DNA from: Lathyrus oleraceus
Lineage: Eukaryota > Streptophyta > Magnoliopsida > Fabales > Fabaceae
Reading direction: 5' to 3'
Assembly: GCF_024323335.1 (NCBI RefSeq)
Contig: NC_066581.1
Coordinates: 30,934,699 to 30,998,698, forward strand
DNA: 64,000 nucleotides
Of the stretch, positions 12,569 through 23,929 are shown one piece after another. Position 1 is the stretch's first letter; each line of letters starts with the position of its first letter. The notes under the pieces were generated by a model. It worked only from the letters and a program-made list of their open reading frames with translations, was not told the DNA's origin and did no database searches. The translations under genes were made by a program, and so were the position numbers.

Positions 12569-14020
12569 ATGGATAAGCAAAGAAGGAATACAAAGAAGGA
12601 CAGTTTCAGACAACCCGACTTGAAAGAGTTAAGGAGTTTGACATCCTATGTATTAGATCCCTTGGAGTTCAAAGCTCGCCATGGGAAGCTTCTGTCTATT
12701 CTTGCTACTCAGGTGGATGAAGGTCTGATGAGTGTATTGGTGCAGTTCTATGATCCTTTGTATCGTTACTTCACTTTTCCAGATTTCCAGCTTTTGCCTA
12801 CGCTTGAGGAGTATGCCTATCTTGTGGGTATACCTATTCTGGATCAGTTGCCGTTAAGTGGCTTGAAGAGAGTTCCTTCTTCCCAAGAGATTGCTGATTT
12901 GTTGCATATAGATGAATCTATTATTGGTTCTCATATGACTACCAAAGGTGGAATTCAACGTCTCCCATCTGATTTCCTCATTGCTCAAGCTACTATTTTT
13001 GAGAAGGCCATGAGTGAGGACGCCTTTGAGGCCATATTTGTACTTCTCATTTATGGGCTAGTGTTATTCCCCAACATCGACAATTTTGTGGATGTGAACG
13101 CTATTCGGATTTTCTCTACTCTTAATCTCGTTCTGACTCTGTTGGGTGACACTTATTTATCTTTACAGATGAGGAGTGCAAAGGGTGGTGGTACCATTGT
13201 GTGATGTTTGCCTCTGTTGTACAAGTGGTTTATTTCGCACTTGCCTCAGACGCTCGGCTTCAAGGAGAACAAAGGATGTCTACAGTGGTCCACAAGACTT
13301 ATGTCTCTCACTAATGATGATATCTTTTGGTACAACCGTGTGTATGATGGTGTGCAGATTATTAACTCTTGTGGTGAATTCTCCAATGTGCCTCTTCTTG
13401 GTACATGTGGGGAGATTAACTACAACCCTGCTTTGGCACGTCGTTTGCTTCAGTTCCCCTTAAAGGATAAACCTAATAACATTTTGTTAGAAGGTGTGTT
13501 CTTTCAAGAGGGTAAAGATCCCCAAAACTTGAAGGGCATGATGGTCCGCGCTTGGCGCAAGATTCATAGGAAGGGAATGAAAGAGCTTGGTCCAAAGAAT
13601 TGTATTGCTTTGGAACCCTACACCTAGTGGGTGAGGAAGAGAGCTTCTGAGTACCGCATGCCCTATGATTATCCGAGACCTCCACCTATGGTCATGGTTG
13701 GGCCTTTAACCCTCCCTAACCAAGGAGTAGAGGAGTTGAGAGATGAAGACCGTTCGCGTGCTTGGGTCCGTGAGCGAGAGGAGATACTTCAGCAACTCAA
13801 AGATAAGGATGAGTTGATAGAATTTATGGAGCATCAGGTTATTGACGAGCCTGATGATGTGGTGACTTCTCTTCTTCCTCAGTCATCCAGGTTTTGGAAG
13901 AGGAAGTACGATCGAATCGCCAAGGAGAAGGCAGATATGGAGGCAGCCTATGAGAGAGAGGTGAAGAGGCTTCGTGCAGCTTATCTTCCAGTCTCGAGAG
14001 CTTTGGACGGTTGTTTCTAG
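12569..14020 (+). pseudogene. Ogre ORF1 of O1, broken by two stop codons
   Basis: One reading frame of 484 codons starts at the ATG of MDKQRRNTKK and runs to 14020, with in-frame stops at 13202-13204 (TGA) and 13625-13627 (TAG) but no frameshift. The N-terminal two thirds show the pattern of the plant mobile-domain-like family found in Ogre ORF1, for example FYDPLYRYFTFPDFQLLPTL near residues 65-85 and EEYAYLVGIP after it. The C-terminal 130 residues are charged and likely coiled coil. ORF1 lies upstream of gag, is specific to Ogre and has no known function. The start was chosen because the upstream extension in this frame lacks ATG and conservation. Confidence 0.85.
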
Positions 14021-14299
14021 GGTTCCATAGGATGTTCATTTTCCTTCTCTCTTGTATTGTATTTGGTTACCAAGACTGTACTTCTTTGGTGTAAAATTTT
14101 TCCAGATATTATTGATATGATTATTCCATTATATGTCAAAATGATTAATATTTCCAAATATTTGAAAATAGAACTCTAAAAGTTCCTCTGATAAAAAATA
14201 AATCATATGCACAAGCATTGCATGCATCATGTGCATAAGCAGGTTTTGTTCAGGGCTTCTTGATCAGTGGTCTAACTCTATGTTCTTCATTTATTTTTG
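14021..14299 (+). other. Spacer between ORF1 and gag of O1
   Basis: A short AT-rich spacer with several stops in all frames, as is usual between ORF1 and gag in Ogre. No ATG in frame with gag is seen before the conserved HRYYTR peptide. Confidence 0.6.
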
Positions 14300-14621
14300 A
14301 AGACAAGCTGAAGCACCGGTACTACACCAGAGCCAACTCTTCAAAGCTAATGGATCACCTCGACCAAGAAAACAGAGAACTCAAGGAGGAAGTGGCAAGA
14401 TTGACTGCCCTGATGGAGTCATTCTTGGCCGCCCAAAGCCAGTCTTCTCCAACGCCTTCAACTCCTCCCCAAAGGACGGTCATTTCAGAGGTAGCTTCCT
14501 CTACCGTGCCTGCTGCCAGTGCTCTTTTTGCTCCGTCTGCTATGCCAGTCGGGTTTCCCTAAGGGATGCCCGCTAATTTTGTTCCAGAGTGTCTCGCCCC
14601 TACATTTGCGTCTCTGCCGGC
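14300..14621 (+). pseudogene. gag: gag of O1, 5' part (interrupted by a solo LTR)
   Basis: The frame carries HRYYTRAN, then the first methionine of MDHLDQENRELKEEVARL, a coiled-coil start typical of Ogre Gag. A stop (TAA) at 14560-14562 breaks it, and the solo LTR interrupts it at 14622. Gag forms the particle that packages element RNA. The reading continues in homologous gag sequence at 20151, right after the solo LTR, which proves the insertion. No ATG lies in frame upstream of HRYYTR, so the start is uncertain. Confidence 0.85.
14617..14621. repeat. Target-site duplication of the solo LTR, left copy (ccggc)
   Basis: ccggc precedes the LTR start. ccgac (20151-20155) follows its end, with one mismatch. 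The gag sequence is continuous across the two flanks once one copy is ignored. Confidence 0.8.
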
Positions 14622-15002
14622 TGTAGCACCTCAAATTTGCACCTATCATTGTTCATACATCATCATATTAGGTCATAGCATATCATGGTCCATTGCATAG
14701 CATTGCATTGCCCACAGTTGCCTCAAGTGCAAGCAAATCAAGAAATTAGGTCAAACTGATCAGGAGATCAGTCCACCAAGCAAGCAAGGTTGTTTCTCGA
14801 GGAGCCAAGGCCCTAGGGTTTGTCCAACAAGTTCACATGACTTGGAGGTCCATTTGAAATGTTTAAGTCAAGGGTTGGATGTTCAGAAGTCATCAGTTCA
14901 TGCACAGTCAGTCAGAAACCCTAGAAAAGTCAAACTTGGTCAACTGTGGATTTAATCAGGGATTTGGTGATGGGATTTGGTCTGAGAGGTCTCATTCATG
15001 CC

Positions 15003-15009
15003 TATATAA
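15003..15009 (+). promoter_or_regulatory. Possible TATA box of solo LTR S
   Basis: TATATAA in the context CCTATATAAGC lies about 380 bases from the LTR start. It is the best core-promoter candidate in the first kilobase of the LTR. Confidence 0.5.
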
Positions 15010-16739
15010 GCTTCATATATCATGTCAAGCATCCACAGTGAAGAAAATAAAGTCAGACAAGAAATTTCCAGAAATAGAAAGTTGACCTGTAATTCAAACT
15101 GCCAAAAATGGAAACTTCTTGATCCCAAGCTTACATCATGATACAAGCTTCAAATGAATTTTTTCCCAACATGAAAGTTGAAGATCTTGTTCTCCCATTT
15201 TCAAAAAGTCCAAGAACTCTCAATTCCCATGCATGGTTGTCAAGATATGATCAAATCATTTTCACAAAATCTTGAACTTCAAAAGGCCATATCTCTCAAA
15301 CCATTTGGCCAATTTTGGTGAGGTTTTTTCCTACAAGCCACATTTTACCTCCTCTTTCCAAAAATATAAATTTCATGTGCTAAAACATTGCCAATCAAAA
15401 TGGCATTTTTGAACCTAGCATGTTTGAATTTCAAGTGAGGTGCATTTTTGACTTTTTGAATTAAGCATTTTCTATCACATTGGCCATTTGGAATTGTTTT
15501 AGGACCTCATTTCTGACTTGTGCAAAGCCCAAACTCGGGCAGAACATACTCCCATATGCATTTTTGTTCAAAATTGGCAAATTAGCAATTTGTTTCAATT
15601 AAGCAAAACTTGATTAGCACATCCTTATCCAATGTTAAACAGACCATATAAGACTCATTTTCTGTCAAATGGTAAACCCTAGCAGCCATCTAACAGACAG
15701 AAACCCTCACTCTCTCTCATTTTCGATTTTGGCTCACTTTGAAATTTCTGCTCAAAACTTCAAAGGAACCACGAGCAGCCTTGTTGTTTCATCACCCAGC
15801 CATCATTGTAAGCTCATTTCAAGCACGAAACCCCAGCTGGGAGTTCATCTCATGTTCTGTTTTCTTCAAGCTTCAGCCATGGCCAAACTCGATTTAAGCT
15901 GGATTTGAGTTGCTCGAGCTAGTTTTCTTCAAGGATTCATCAATATCAATCATCAGCTTCACCTGTTTGAGTTTGCATCATCCAAATAACAACTGTTTCC
16001 TCCATTTCTTCAAAAACAAGTAAGGTTTCGACCACCTTCTTTCTCTAATCCATGCTATGTTTATGGTAGATTATTCATTGCTGAGTCCAATGCAACTTGT
16101 ATCACATGAAATGGTTGAGTCATACATGAAAAATCCGGATTTTCATTTTTGTGCTCAAACTTGTTTTTAGTCGATTTGCTCTATTGATGATGATTTCATG
16201 AAAACCATGTTTGGATTATGCATTTGCTTGCTTCACTTGTTCGAATGGTGTACTTGATTTGTTGTTCTGGGCATGTTGGAAATTTCGATTGCATGAAGAT
16301 GATGAAGCTATGCTGTTTATGATAAACCCTAGGATTTGCCCAGAAAAATTTGCATGAATCGTGTTTGTTTTATTGTTGTTTGATGTTGCATGAATGCTAA
16401 TGTATCACTGCCATGCTGATTGTATAATGTTGTTTGAAGTCCATTTTATGATGATGAGCATGAAGATGACTGCTGCTGTATACAAACCCTAGAAACCCAG
16501 AAATTGCCTTTGAATCGTGTTTCTGTTTTGAACTATTGCTCATGTTACTGTTCCATTGAAAATCAACCAATCAGAATATTTGGTTTCCCTGGCTGAAACG
16601 ATGCGTTTTGATTAGTGACTGCAGGAATTGCAAAAATGCCACTCGGTCAACCGTTGACTTATCTAAATCATGTTATGTTGTTCATTTTATGCCAAATTGT
16701 TACTCAACTTCTAAAAATCATTTCTCACTCGTTTCAACT

Positions 16740-17830
16740 CCAAAATTCATGAAATTTTTTTCATCATGTTCACATGAATGTCTATTATTTTATCATGATT
16801 TTTGATGAATTTTTGGTTGGCTGGATTTTAAATGATATTAGGTTTCTTGACATGTATGCACATTTTGTACCTTTTGCCAATTCTTTTGTGAAATTGTGAT
16901 GATGCATCCATTTGATCTGAAATTTTTTATGGTTAATCTACACTCATTCATGTTTGTTTTGATGTAGAGTTTTTGAGTTTATCATGTGTGGTTATTAAGA
17001 TATGAATTTTTGAAGTAGGGTGTGACAATTTGTGTCACACCAATGATATGTAATTTCATGATTTTTGTTGGCATGCTTCCTGACCTTCAATTGATGTGAA
17101 ATTTTGCATGATCCTTCTCTTATATGTCTAGTTGACTTGTGAATTTTCCTGGAATTAATTATGCCATTTCTTAATTTTTTGAGATTTTTATTCCCTGCCT
17201 AGTCAATTGTTGACTTTGTGTGATACATCTTGCCATTTCATTTGGGAAATTCTCATACTTTGTTGGATGATCATGAAATTTTGCATGTGCATACTAGACA
17301 TCTTGAGCTTTGCATTGGTGTTAATCCCATTCATTTCTCATCTGTTTTCATTTAGTTATGATTTTTTTGAAGTTGATACATGTTTGTTTGACTTCTTTGA
17401 GCATGCTTGAAATTGTTTTGACTTTCTGATTTTTATTGACCACCTTCCCATGATCCAATTGAGCTGAAATTTTATATGCATGTCATGTTATGGATTGTGA
17501 TTGAGCATGAATTATTTGATGATTTTTGGAAATGCTTATGTTTGGTTTTGAGCTAAGTCTTGCTGTTGACTTCATTGAGCATGTTCAAATTTGCTTTGAC
17601 TTTATGATTTTCATAGACTGCCTTCCACTTGTCCAAATGCAATGAAATTTGACATGCTTACCATGCTAGGTGTTAGGATTGATCATGATTTATCTGGTGA
17701 TTTTTGAAAATGTTTGAGTTGACTTTTGATGCAAGTCATTCTGTTGACTTCTTTGAGCCCTCCCTTGCCATGCTTTGACTTCTTTTGCTTGTGAATTGAT
17801 GATGATGCATGATATGAACATGAACCCAAT
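16740..17830 (+). repeat. Degenerate repeats of about 178 bp in solo LTR S
   Basis: A landmark of the form TGAAATTTTGCATG recurs near 16747, 16918, 17096, 17275, 17464 and 17644, with spacing of 171-189 bases. A second landmark, TTGACTTCTTTGAGC, recurs near 17388, 17567 and 17739 with matching spacing. Units are strongly diverged, so this is an old tandem array. Confidence 0.65.
17019..17041 (+). other. Perfect 9-bp hairpin in solo LTR S
   Basis: GGTGTGACA and TGTCACACC flank the 5-base loop ATTTG. Role unknown. Confidence 0.7.
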
Positions 17831-19034
17831 TGTGCTTGCTTCTTAAATGTTTGAACATGATTTGGGTTGCTTGCCCTTTGCTGTTTTGCCTTTTTCATTC
17901 TCTTTTGACCCTAGGCTTGCCCTAGTGGTCCAATTACTCACTTTTGAGCTTGTGTTTTCAGGTTGAACACCCAGTGACCAATGAGATTAATTTCTTTTGT
18001 TTGAGCTTGCTTGAATGTCATTGAGCTAACCTTTGTTTTGTAGGTGGCTTGGCTCATGTGTTTGAGTTTTGTGCCTTGCACATCTGATTACCTGATTTGT
18101 CTGTGGTTTCCATTCCTTTTGATTTGACTGTTGAACTGTATACTGATTGGTTTGACTATTTCAGGTACCCTTAGTTGCTTAAGTTCTTTGAACTTGCTTT
18201 GCTTTGCTATTTAGCAACTTGCTTGAGGTATATTTCCTTTTTCTTCATGTAGTCTGGAAGACCTGGCCTGTTACTCGGCCAGGCAACTGTCTGAAGTCCT
18301 CCTTAAGAGGCAATGTTTGTGTATGTTTAATTTGTCCTTGTACAGAGTCAAAGACCTCCTAAGTGAAGAGGCAATTGGCAGAACCAAGGGATAAGCAACC
18401 TATCCCCTGCTATTCAGTGTGTCTTCTGTTTTGCTCACACCACTGTGTTGATGCATTACAGATAAAAACCCAAGATCTTGTGCAATTGCACAGTTGAGTC
18501 AGTATCAAATGTGTAGAAGGGTTCCCCCTTTCTGAACCCACACATTCTTGTCAAAAGCTCTCCCTGGCCAGGGATAAGAGCAATGAGGCACACCCCTCAT
18601 CTCCTTTCATCTGCTTCACCTTAGCCCCTCAATGGCAAGGTTAAGAGCACCACTCACCCCATTCCAGAGGTTTGTTTGTTGAGGTTGATATGACCCCTCG
18701 ACTAAAACCTAACCCATGCTTGAGCCCCCTTGTTGGTGTGTTTATCTTATACTGGAGGTGCTTGTGTATGCTTGTGTGGTGTGTTTGTATCCCCTAGGTT
18801 GTTAGACTCCGCGTAGTCTCGTTTGCATGTCAATTAAGGTAGCACAGTTCCTTCGTATAGGACTTCCTTTTTGCTTGGGCTTCTTAAAACACAAACAAAC
18901 ACTATCCCCTCTTAAGGATACGTTAACTCCTTCTACTACAGATGAGTAAGTCTCCCAAGGTCGAGCATCAGGTAGATTGTGCAGTAACGTTGTCCACTTA
19001 AAAAACACAAACCAACAGTAATAGTTTAGCCGAA

Positions 19035-19850
19035 CTACGGCAACTCTGATTCTCATGTCCAGATGAGATACGTAGGCACGAGATGCGATGTCTTGTCGAG
19101 TTTAACTAACAACTAACACTAACTCTTTTCTCTCGCCCTCGTTGCGATTGAGACCTCCCCTTTCTCTTGCCCTAGTTGCAATCGAGACCCTTGCTTCCTG
19201 TGCAAGTTTGGTGTGTGTGTGGCTTGCTTCCTGTGCAAGTCATGACTAGGATAGGTTGGCCCTTGTGCCAGTTAGCTAGAAACCTTAACTTAGGGTTGAC
19301 TTTGCATGACAACATCTAGGCTCGAGTCGTAGTCTCCCTAGTGTTGTGTCTCCCTCTGTTATCTGGTTAGGCTAGATCCTTTTTCCCTGCGTAGGGGAAC
19401 TACATCGCCCTTTTTCTTTTTTGTGTGACAGTTGCTAGGCTCGAGTGCCTGACTCCTTAGCAATTTGTTGTCTGTTTGTTTGTGTGTGTGCTTGACATTT
19501 ATAGGCTCGAGTCCCTGACTCCCTATTAACCTGTTGTGTTGTTGTGTGCTTGGAAGCCGATGTAAGTCCATCGAGTGGCATTTGGGTTCCAGTGTGGGTG
19601 TGTTTAGGTTCGGATGCTGACATAAGTCCAGTGATTGGCAGTCGGGCTCCATGTTTGCCTTTGCCTGTGTTTGTTTGTGTGCGTGTCAGCCGAGCTACGA
19701 ATGCTCTGATTCTCCTTCGTCCAAGGAGATACGTATGCATAGGATGCAATATCCTAGCGAGCATGTGTCGTTTCCCCAGTCCGAACTACTTCGACTCTGA
19801 TGTCTATGCCTGATAGACTAAGTAGGCCCAGGATACGATATCCTGCTGAG
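19035..19850 (+). other. Three copies of the two-hairpin motif in solo LTR S
   Basis: Units lie at about 19035-19100, 19695-19761 and 19786-19850. Each has an outer stem (CTACG with CGTAG, or CTACTT with AAGTAG), an inner stem (TCTCAT/ATGAGA, TCTCCTT/AAGGAGA or GTCTA/TAGAC) and a following small hairpin (for example AGGATA-CGA-TATCCT). The stem sequences differ between units but pairing is kept. Confidence 0.7.
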
Positions 19851-19948
19851 TCAGTTTCAGTCATTTTCTTTTGTCTCTTTCAGCCAGTGTGCGTGTGAGT
19901 TTGAGCAGTGTTTCAGCAACCATTTTTCCTTCCTATTGTGCGTGGATC

Positions 19949-19964
19949 CCGTAGAGTACTACGG
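19949..19964 (+). other. CCGTAG-AGTA-CTACGG stem-loop in solo LTR S
   Basis: A perfect 6-bp stem with loop AGTA. The same structure occurs in O2, and in O1 with one compensatory base-pair change. It lies about 190 bases before the LTR end. Confidence 0.75.
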
Positions 19965-20150
19965 ATGCGTAGGGGTGCTAATACCTTCCCTTCGCATAAC
20001 CGACTCCCGAACCCATTCTCTTTGGTCGCGAGACCATGTTCTTTCCAGGTTTACTCTGAGCGTTTCCTTTCCCTCTTTTGGGATAAATAACGCACGGTGG
20101 CGGCTCTGTTGTTTCTTTCCTTTCCCGCCGGTTTTTCGCGTGATGCGACA

Positions 20151-21881
20151 CCGACATCTAGCCCAGTTCTTGCTGTGCCACCTCCAGTTGTGCATACTTT
20201 GCCGAGAGTTGATGACACCATTTATCACTCTGAGCCGTCTGAGGGCCCAAATGTGTACGGGAAAATGGATGCTATGAATGATCAATTCCTTGAGCTGCAC
20301 AAGGAACTTAAAACTCTAAGAGGGAAGGACCTCTTCGACAAATCTGCTGTTGAGCTATGCCTCGTGCCAAATGTCAAGATTCCTATCAAATTCAAAGTGC
20401 TTGACTTTGAAAAGTACAAAGGAAACACTTGCCCGCTCAGCCATCTTGTGTTGTACGCATGCAAGATGTCAAATCAAACTGACAACAATCAACTCCTCAT
20501 CCACTATTTCCAAGACAACCTGTCTGGTGCCGCATTGAGATGGTATATGGGCTTGGATAGTGTGAATATTCGCTCCTTCAACGACCTTGGCGAAGCTTTC
20601 GTCAAGCAGTACAAGTACAACGTTGATATGGCTCCCGATAGGGACCAACTGAAGGCTATGTTCCAGAAGGAGAAAGAAACATTCAAGGAGTACGCCCAGA
20701 GGTGGCGTGAATTGGCTGCATAGATTGTGCCCCCGCTCGGAGAGAAAGATATGACGAAGATCTTTCTCAAGACTTTAAGCTCTTTCTACTACGAGCGGAT
20801 GATCGCTAGTGCTCCCTCCGACTTCACCGAGATGGTGAACATGGGGATGCGATTAGAGGAAGGAGTCAGGGAAGGACGCCTGACCAGAGAAGAAGGCTCT
20901 TCTGCCAAACGTTATAGGGCATTTTCCAAGAAGAAATATGGAGAGGCACATGATGTGTCCTCCCATGTCAAACAAAGAAGACCCTGTGTGAAGAGGAAGA
21001 CTGTGCGCCTGGCTAGTACCCAGCACCAGGTGGCTCATATAGCACCTGCCTTCAGAGAGAATCAACATTATCAGCATCAGAACCAGCAACAGTAACATCA
21101 ACAGTATCAACAACAACAGCATCGTCCGCAACAACAGGCCTACCAGCCTCGAAACAACAATCAAACCAACACTAGTTATGATAGGAAGTGGGTCACTTTT
21201 GATCCTATTCCAATGACTTATGCAGAGCTATATCCTTCATTGATTGAAAGGAAGTTGATTACTCCACATGACCCACCTGCTGTACCGACCAACCCTTAGT
21301 GGTGGTACAAGCCCGAGCTTCACTGTGTTTATCATTCCGGTGCTCGCGGACATGATATGGAGAACTGTTACCCTCTCAAGACCAAGGTTCAAGACCTTGT
21401 TAGAAGCGGTATCTTGTTTTTCGAGGACGTAGGTCTTATTGTTAAGAAGAACCCATTGCCCGAGCATGGGAAATCTGCTGTTAATATGGTTCAGGGTTGC
21501 CCTGGCAAATATAAGGTCAGATATGTCAGCCATATAAGACAATCTTTGGTCGAGATGCACAGACTGTTATGTGGATACAGTGATTATGAGCATGACTGTG
21601 ACAGCTGCCGTGTATGCACTGTCAATGAGAGAGGATGTCACCAAGTCAGGAAAGACATCCAAGAGATACTGAATCAGGGTGTGATCGAGATACTTCAGAA
21701 TCGTGATAAGGATGAAGTTAATGTTATATCCTCTGTATTCAGAATGCCAGAGCCTGTTGTTGTCAAATATGATGGCAGCAAGAAGAAGGCTTCCCCTACT
21801 CTCGTTATCAAGCCAGCTGGCCCTGTGCCTTACTCTTCAGACAAGGTTGTTCCCTTTATCGATATAATGCAGTTGCATTAG
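20151..21881 (+). pseudogene. gag: gag of O1, main part, with stop codons
   Basis: The sequence resumes directly after the solo LTR. It encodes the Gag capsid-like region, with landmarks such as FKVLDFEKYKGNTCP, SGAALRWYMGLDS and FKEYAQRWRELAA, then a glutamine-rich stretch and a zinc-knuckle-like CVYHSGARGHDMENC (near 21319-21363). One frame holds through the whole stretch but is cut by stops at 20721, about 21093 and about 21297, and ends at 21881. In Ogre, gag and protease are translated together, so these stops would abolish the product. Identification is firm because the landmarks also match O2 Gag in this window. Confidence 0.9.
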
Positions 21882-21895
21882 AAGATGGGAAGGAG

Positions 21896-23183
21896 GTGCC
21901 TTTACCCTCCACTTCTGTGACAAGTATTTCAGACGTCAGTGGTTTGACCCGCAGTGGTTGTGTTTTTTCGACGCCGCCGAAACCCTATGAAGACGCGTTG
22001 AGAAGGAGAACTGATGCTGGTAATTCTGCCACCCCTTTGGGGACTTCTTCTACTTCTCCGAATCCGGCACTTGTTGTTAAAAAACCTGCCACTGTTGTTA
22101 GAGCTCATGTCCCTACTGGCCAGAATGGCATTATGAGAGAGGACTGTGATGAGATGTTGAGGCTCATCAAGAGGAGCGAGTACAATGTCGTAGATCAGCT
22201 GCTTCAAACTCCATCAAAGAAATCTGTGTTGTCTTTGTTGATGAACTCCGAGCCACACCGTGAAGCTTTGCAGAAGGTGTTGGATGTGGCATACGTGGAT
22301 CACGATGTCACAATTGAACAGTTTGATAGCATTGTTGCAAACATTAGTGCTTGTAACAACTTGAGCTTTTGCGATACTGATCTTCCCGTGGAGGGAAAAG
22401 ACCATAATTTGGCACTACACATTTCTATGAACTGCAAGGATGATGCCTTGTCTAATGTGCTGGTAGACACATGATCATCGCTAAATGTGTTGCCAAAATC
22501 CACTCTAGCGAAACTTTCATACCAGGGGCCTCCCATGAGGCAGAGTGGAGTGGTAGTCAAAGCTTTTGATGGATCCAGGAAAACTGTGATTGGCGAGGTT
22601 GACCTCCCAATCAAGATCGGACCTAGTGATTTCCAGGTCATGGATATCCACCCATCATATAGCTGTTTGCTAGGCAGACCATGGATTCACGAGGCAGGCG
22701 TCGTAACATCCACCCTACACCAAAAGTTAAAGTTCGTCAAAAACAAGAAGTTGGTGGTGGTAGGGGGAGAGAAGGCTCTCTTGGTAATCCATTTGTCTTC
22801 CTTTTCATACATTGATGTTGAGGATGAGGTTGGAACGCCGTTCCAAGCTTCATCTATTGCTGAGCCTTTTAAGAAAGGAACTTCTTCATTTGCGTCCTAT
22901 AATGATGCGAAGTTGGCCATTGAGCATGGCGCAACTACTGGTTTAGGACAAATGATTAAGCTGGAAGACAATAAATCTTGGCTGTCATATGGTTCTCTTC
23001 CGGAACTTTCAATGAGCGCGGTTTGTTTCAGAGTGGTGGTTTCATCCACACGGTCGAAGACCGGGAGGCTGCTGCTATAGTGGAAGATGATGCAGAGGAA
23101 GATTCTGGCAACTTTGTAATCCCTGGAGGAGTCTGCAATAATTGGGTCGCTGTTGATGTTCCAATAGTTGTCCATAAGTCCAC
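21896..23183 (+). pseudogene. pro: Protease region of O1 (pro, exon 1), stop codon in the active site
   Basis: After a frame change the gag-pol linker and aspartic protease follow. The motif VLVDT is followed directly by a TGA codon and SSLNV (22465-22490), so the glycine of the Asp-Thr-Gly active site is replaced by a stop. Downstream landmarks are VVKAFDGSRKTVIGEVDLP, then SCLLGRPWIH, typical of Tat-clade proteases. A further frameshift lies near 23000-23080. The exon would end at the splice donor at 23184. The enzyme would cleave Gag-Pol; this copy is dead. Confidence 0.87.
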
Positions 23184-23451
23184 GTAATGTGTTCACTTTT
23201 GTTTGAAAACCCTTCTCCCATGCCAAAAGGAGAAGTGATGACATTGTTGGCACATTAATACAATGATATTCATTCAATAATTACATGTTAAATGTTTGTT
23301 TTTCCAAATTATTTTCACTTTTTGCTTTTTGCATGAAATTGGTGATCACAAAAAACCCTAAAAAATAGAATAAGATCAATCTTTTCATCTGCATAATGAT
23401 TTGCTTTGTTTGAATTCTAAAATCTCTTTTATATCCAAAATCATTATGCAG
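23184..23451 (+). other. Ogre intron between protease and RT in O1
   Basis: A 268-bp AT-rich gap runs from GTAATGTG to TTATGCAG and separates the protease frame from the start of the RT frame. Ogre elements are known to carry an intron at exactly this place, removed to join pro with RT. Donor and acceptor were chosen by GT/AG and by where protein similarity stops and resumes. Confidence 0.8.
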
Positions 23452-23740
23452 GTTGATCAAACCCATTGAACATAATGATCCAACACCATCTCCCAATTTT
23501 GAGTTCCATGTATTTGAAGCAGAAGAAGATGATGTTGAAGAGATTCCTGATGAGATTACCTGTCTACTTGAGCACGAAGTGAAGATTATTCAGCCGCATC
23601 TTGAGAATCTGGAAACAGTCAACTTGGGGTCTAAAGATTGTGTTCGAGAAGTGAAGATTGGGGCACTTCTGGAAGAGTCTGTTAAGAAGGGGTTGATTGA
23701 ATTGATACGAGAATATGTCGACATTTTTGCCAAGTTGTTT
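23452..23740 (+). pseudogene. pol: Start of the RT region of O1 (pol exon 2), truncated
   Basis: The frame encodes the acidic linker that precedes RT in Tat elements, with landmarks FEVHVFEAEEDD-like residues, EITCLLEHEVKIIQPH and LIREYVDIFA. It stops at a junction with the 3' end of a SIRE-type copia element. The catalytic RT, both RNase H regions and integrase are missing between here and the O1 3' untranslated region. Truncation rather than a normal stop is clear because this family continues for more than 1000 codons. Confidence 0.85.
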
Positions 23741-23752
23741 TAGCCAAAAATT

Positions 23753-23768
23753 TGCCAAAGGGGGAGTT
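23753..23768 (+). other. Polypurine tract of copia fragment m
   Basis: GCCAAAGGGGGAG directly precedes the LTR. The same tract is found on the minus strand before the M 3' LTR (34945-34960). Confidence 0.8.
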
Positions 23769-23771
23769 TGT

Positions 23772-23929
23772 AGATGTTTGATTGGCTGCATTTTATGTTA
23801 AAACACTAACTGGACTCTAATGTCTTGACTGATGTCATGACATGCTTTGGAGATGTTTGATTGGCTGCATTTTGTGTTAGAACATCTAACTGTACTCTGA
23901 TGTCTTGACTGATGTCATGACATACTTGA
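23772..23929 (+). repeat. 79-bp tandem duplication at the start of the m LTR
   Basis: Two adjacent units start AGATGTTTGATTGGCTGC at 23772 and 23851. They are close but not identical. Confidence 0.9.

Larger units (their letters stand above)
14622..20150 (+). mobile_element. Solo LTR S of a related Ogre/Tat family (5529 bp)
   Basis: It begins TGTAGCACCT and ends GATGCGACA, has 5-bp flanking duplications and has no internal element region, so it is a solo LTR left by LTR-LTR recombination. A TATA box (TATATAA) lies at 15003-15009. Its last kilobase is related to the O2 LTR: three copies of the two-hairpin motif (19035-19850), the stem-loop at 19949-19964, and a primer-binding-site look-alike at 20098-20108. 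No coding gene is seen inside. Length and ends fit a Tat-clade LTR. Confidence 0.9.

Noticed and set aside
14622..20150. Full-length element instead of a solo LTR
   Set aside because: No primer-binding site, coding region or second LTR is found inside, and the ends with the target duplication directly bound a single LTR.
20097..20155. Start of gag at the ATG-like codon near 20097
   Set aside because: This part lies in the end of the solo LTR. Gag similarity starts only after 20150, so the apparent N-terminus is an artefact of the insertion junction.
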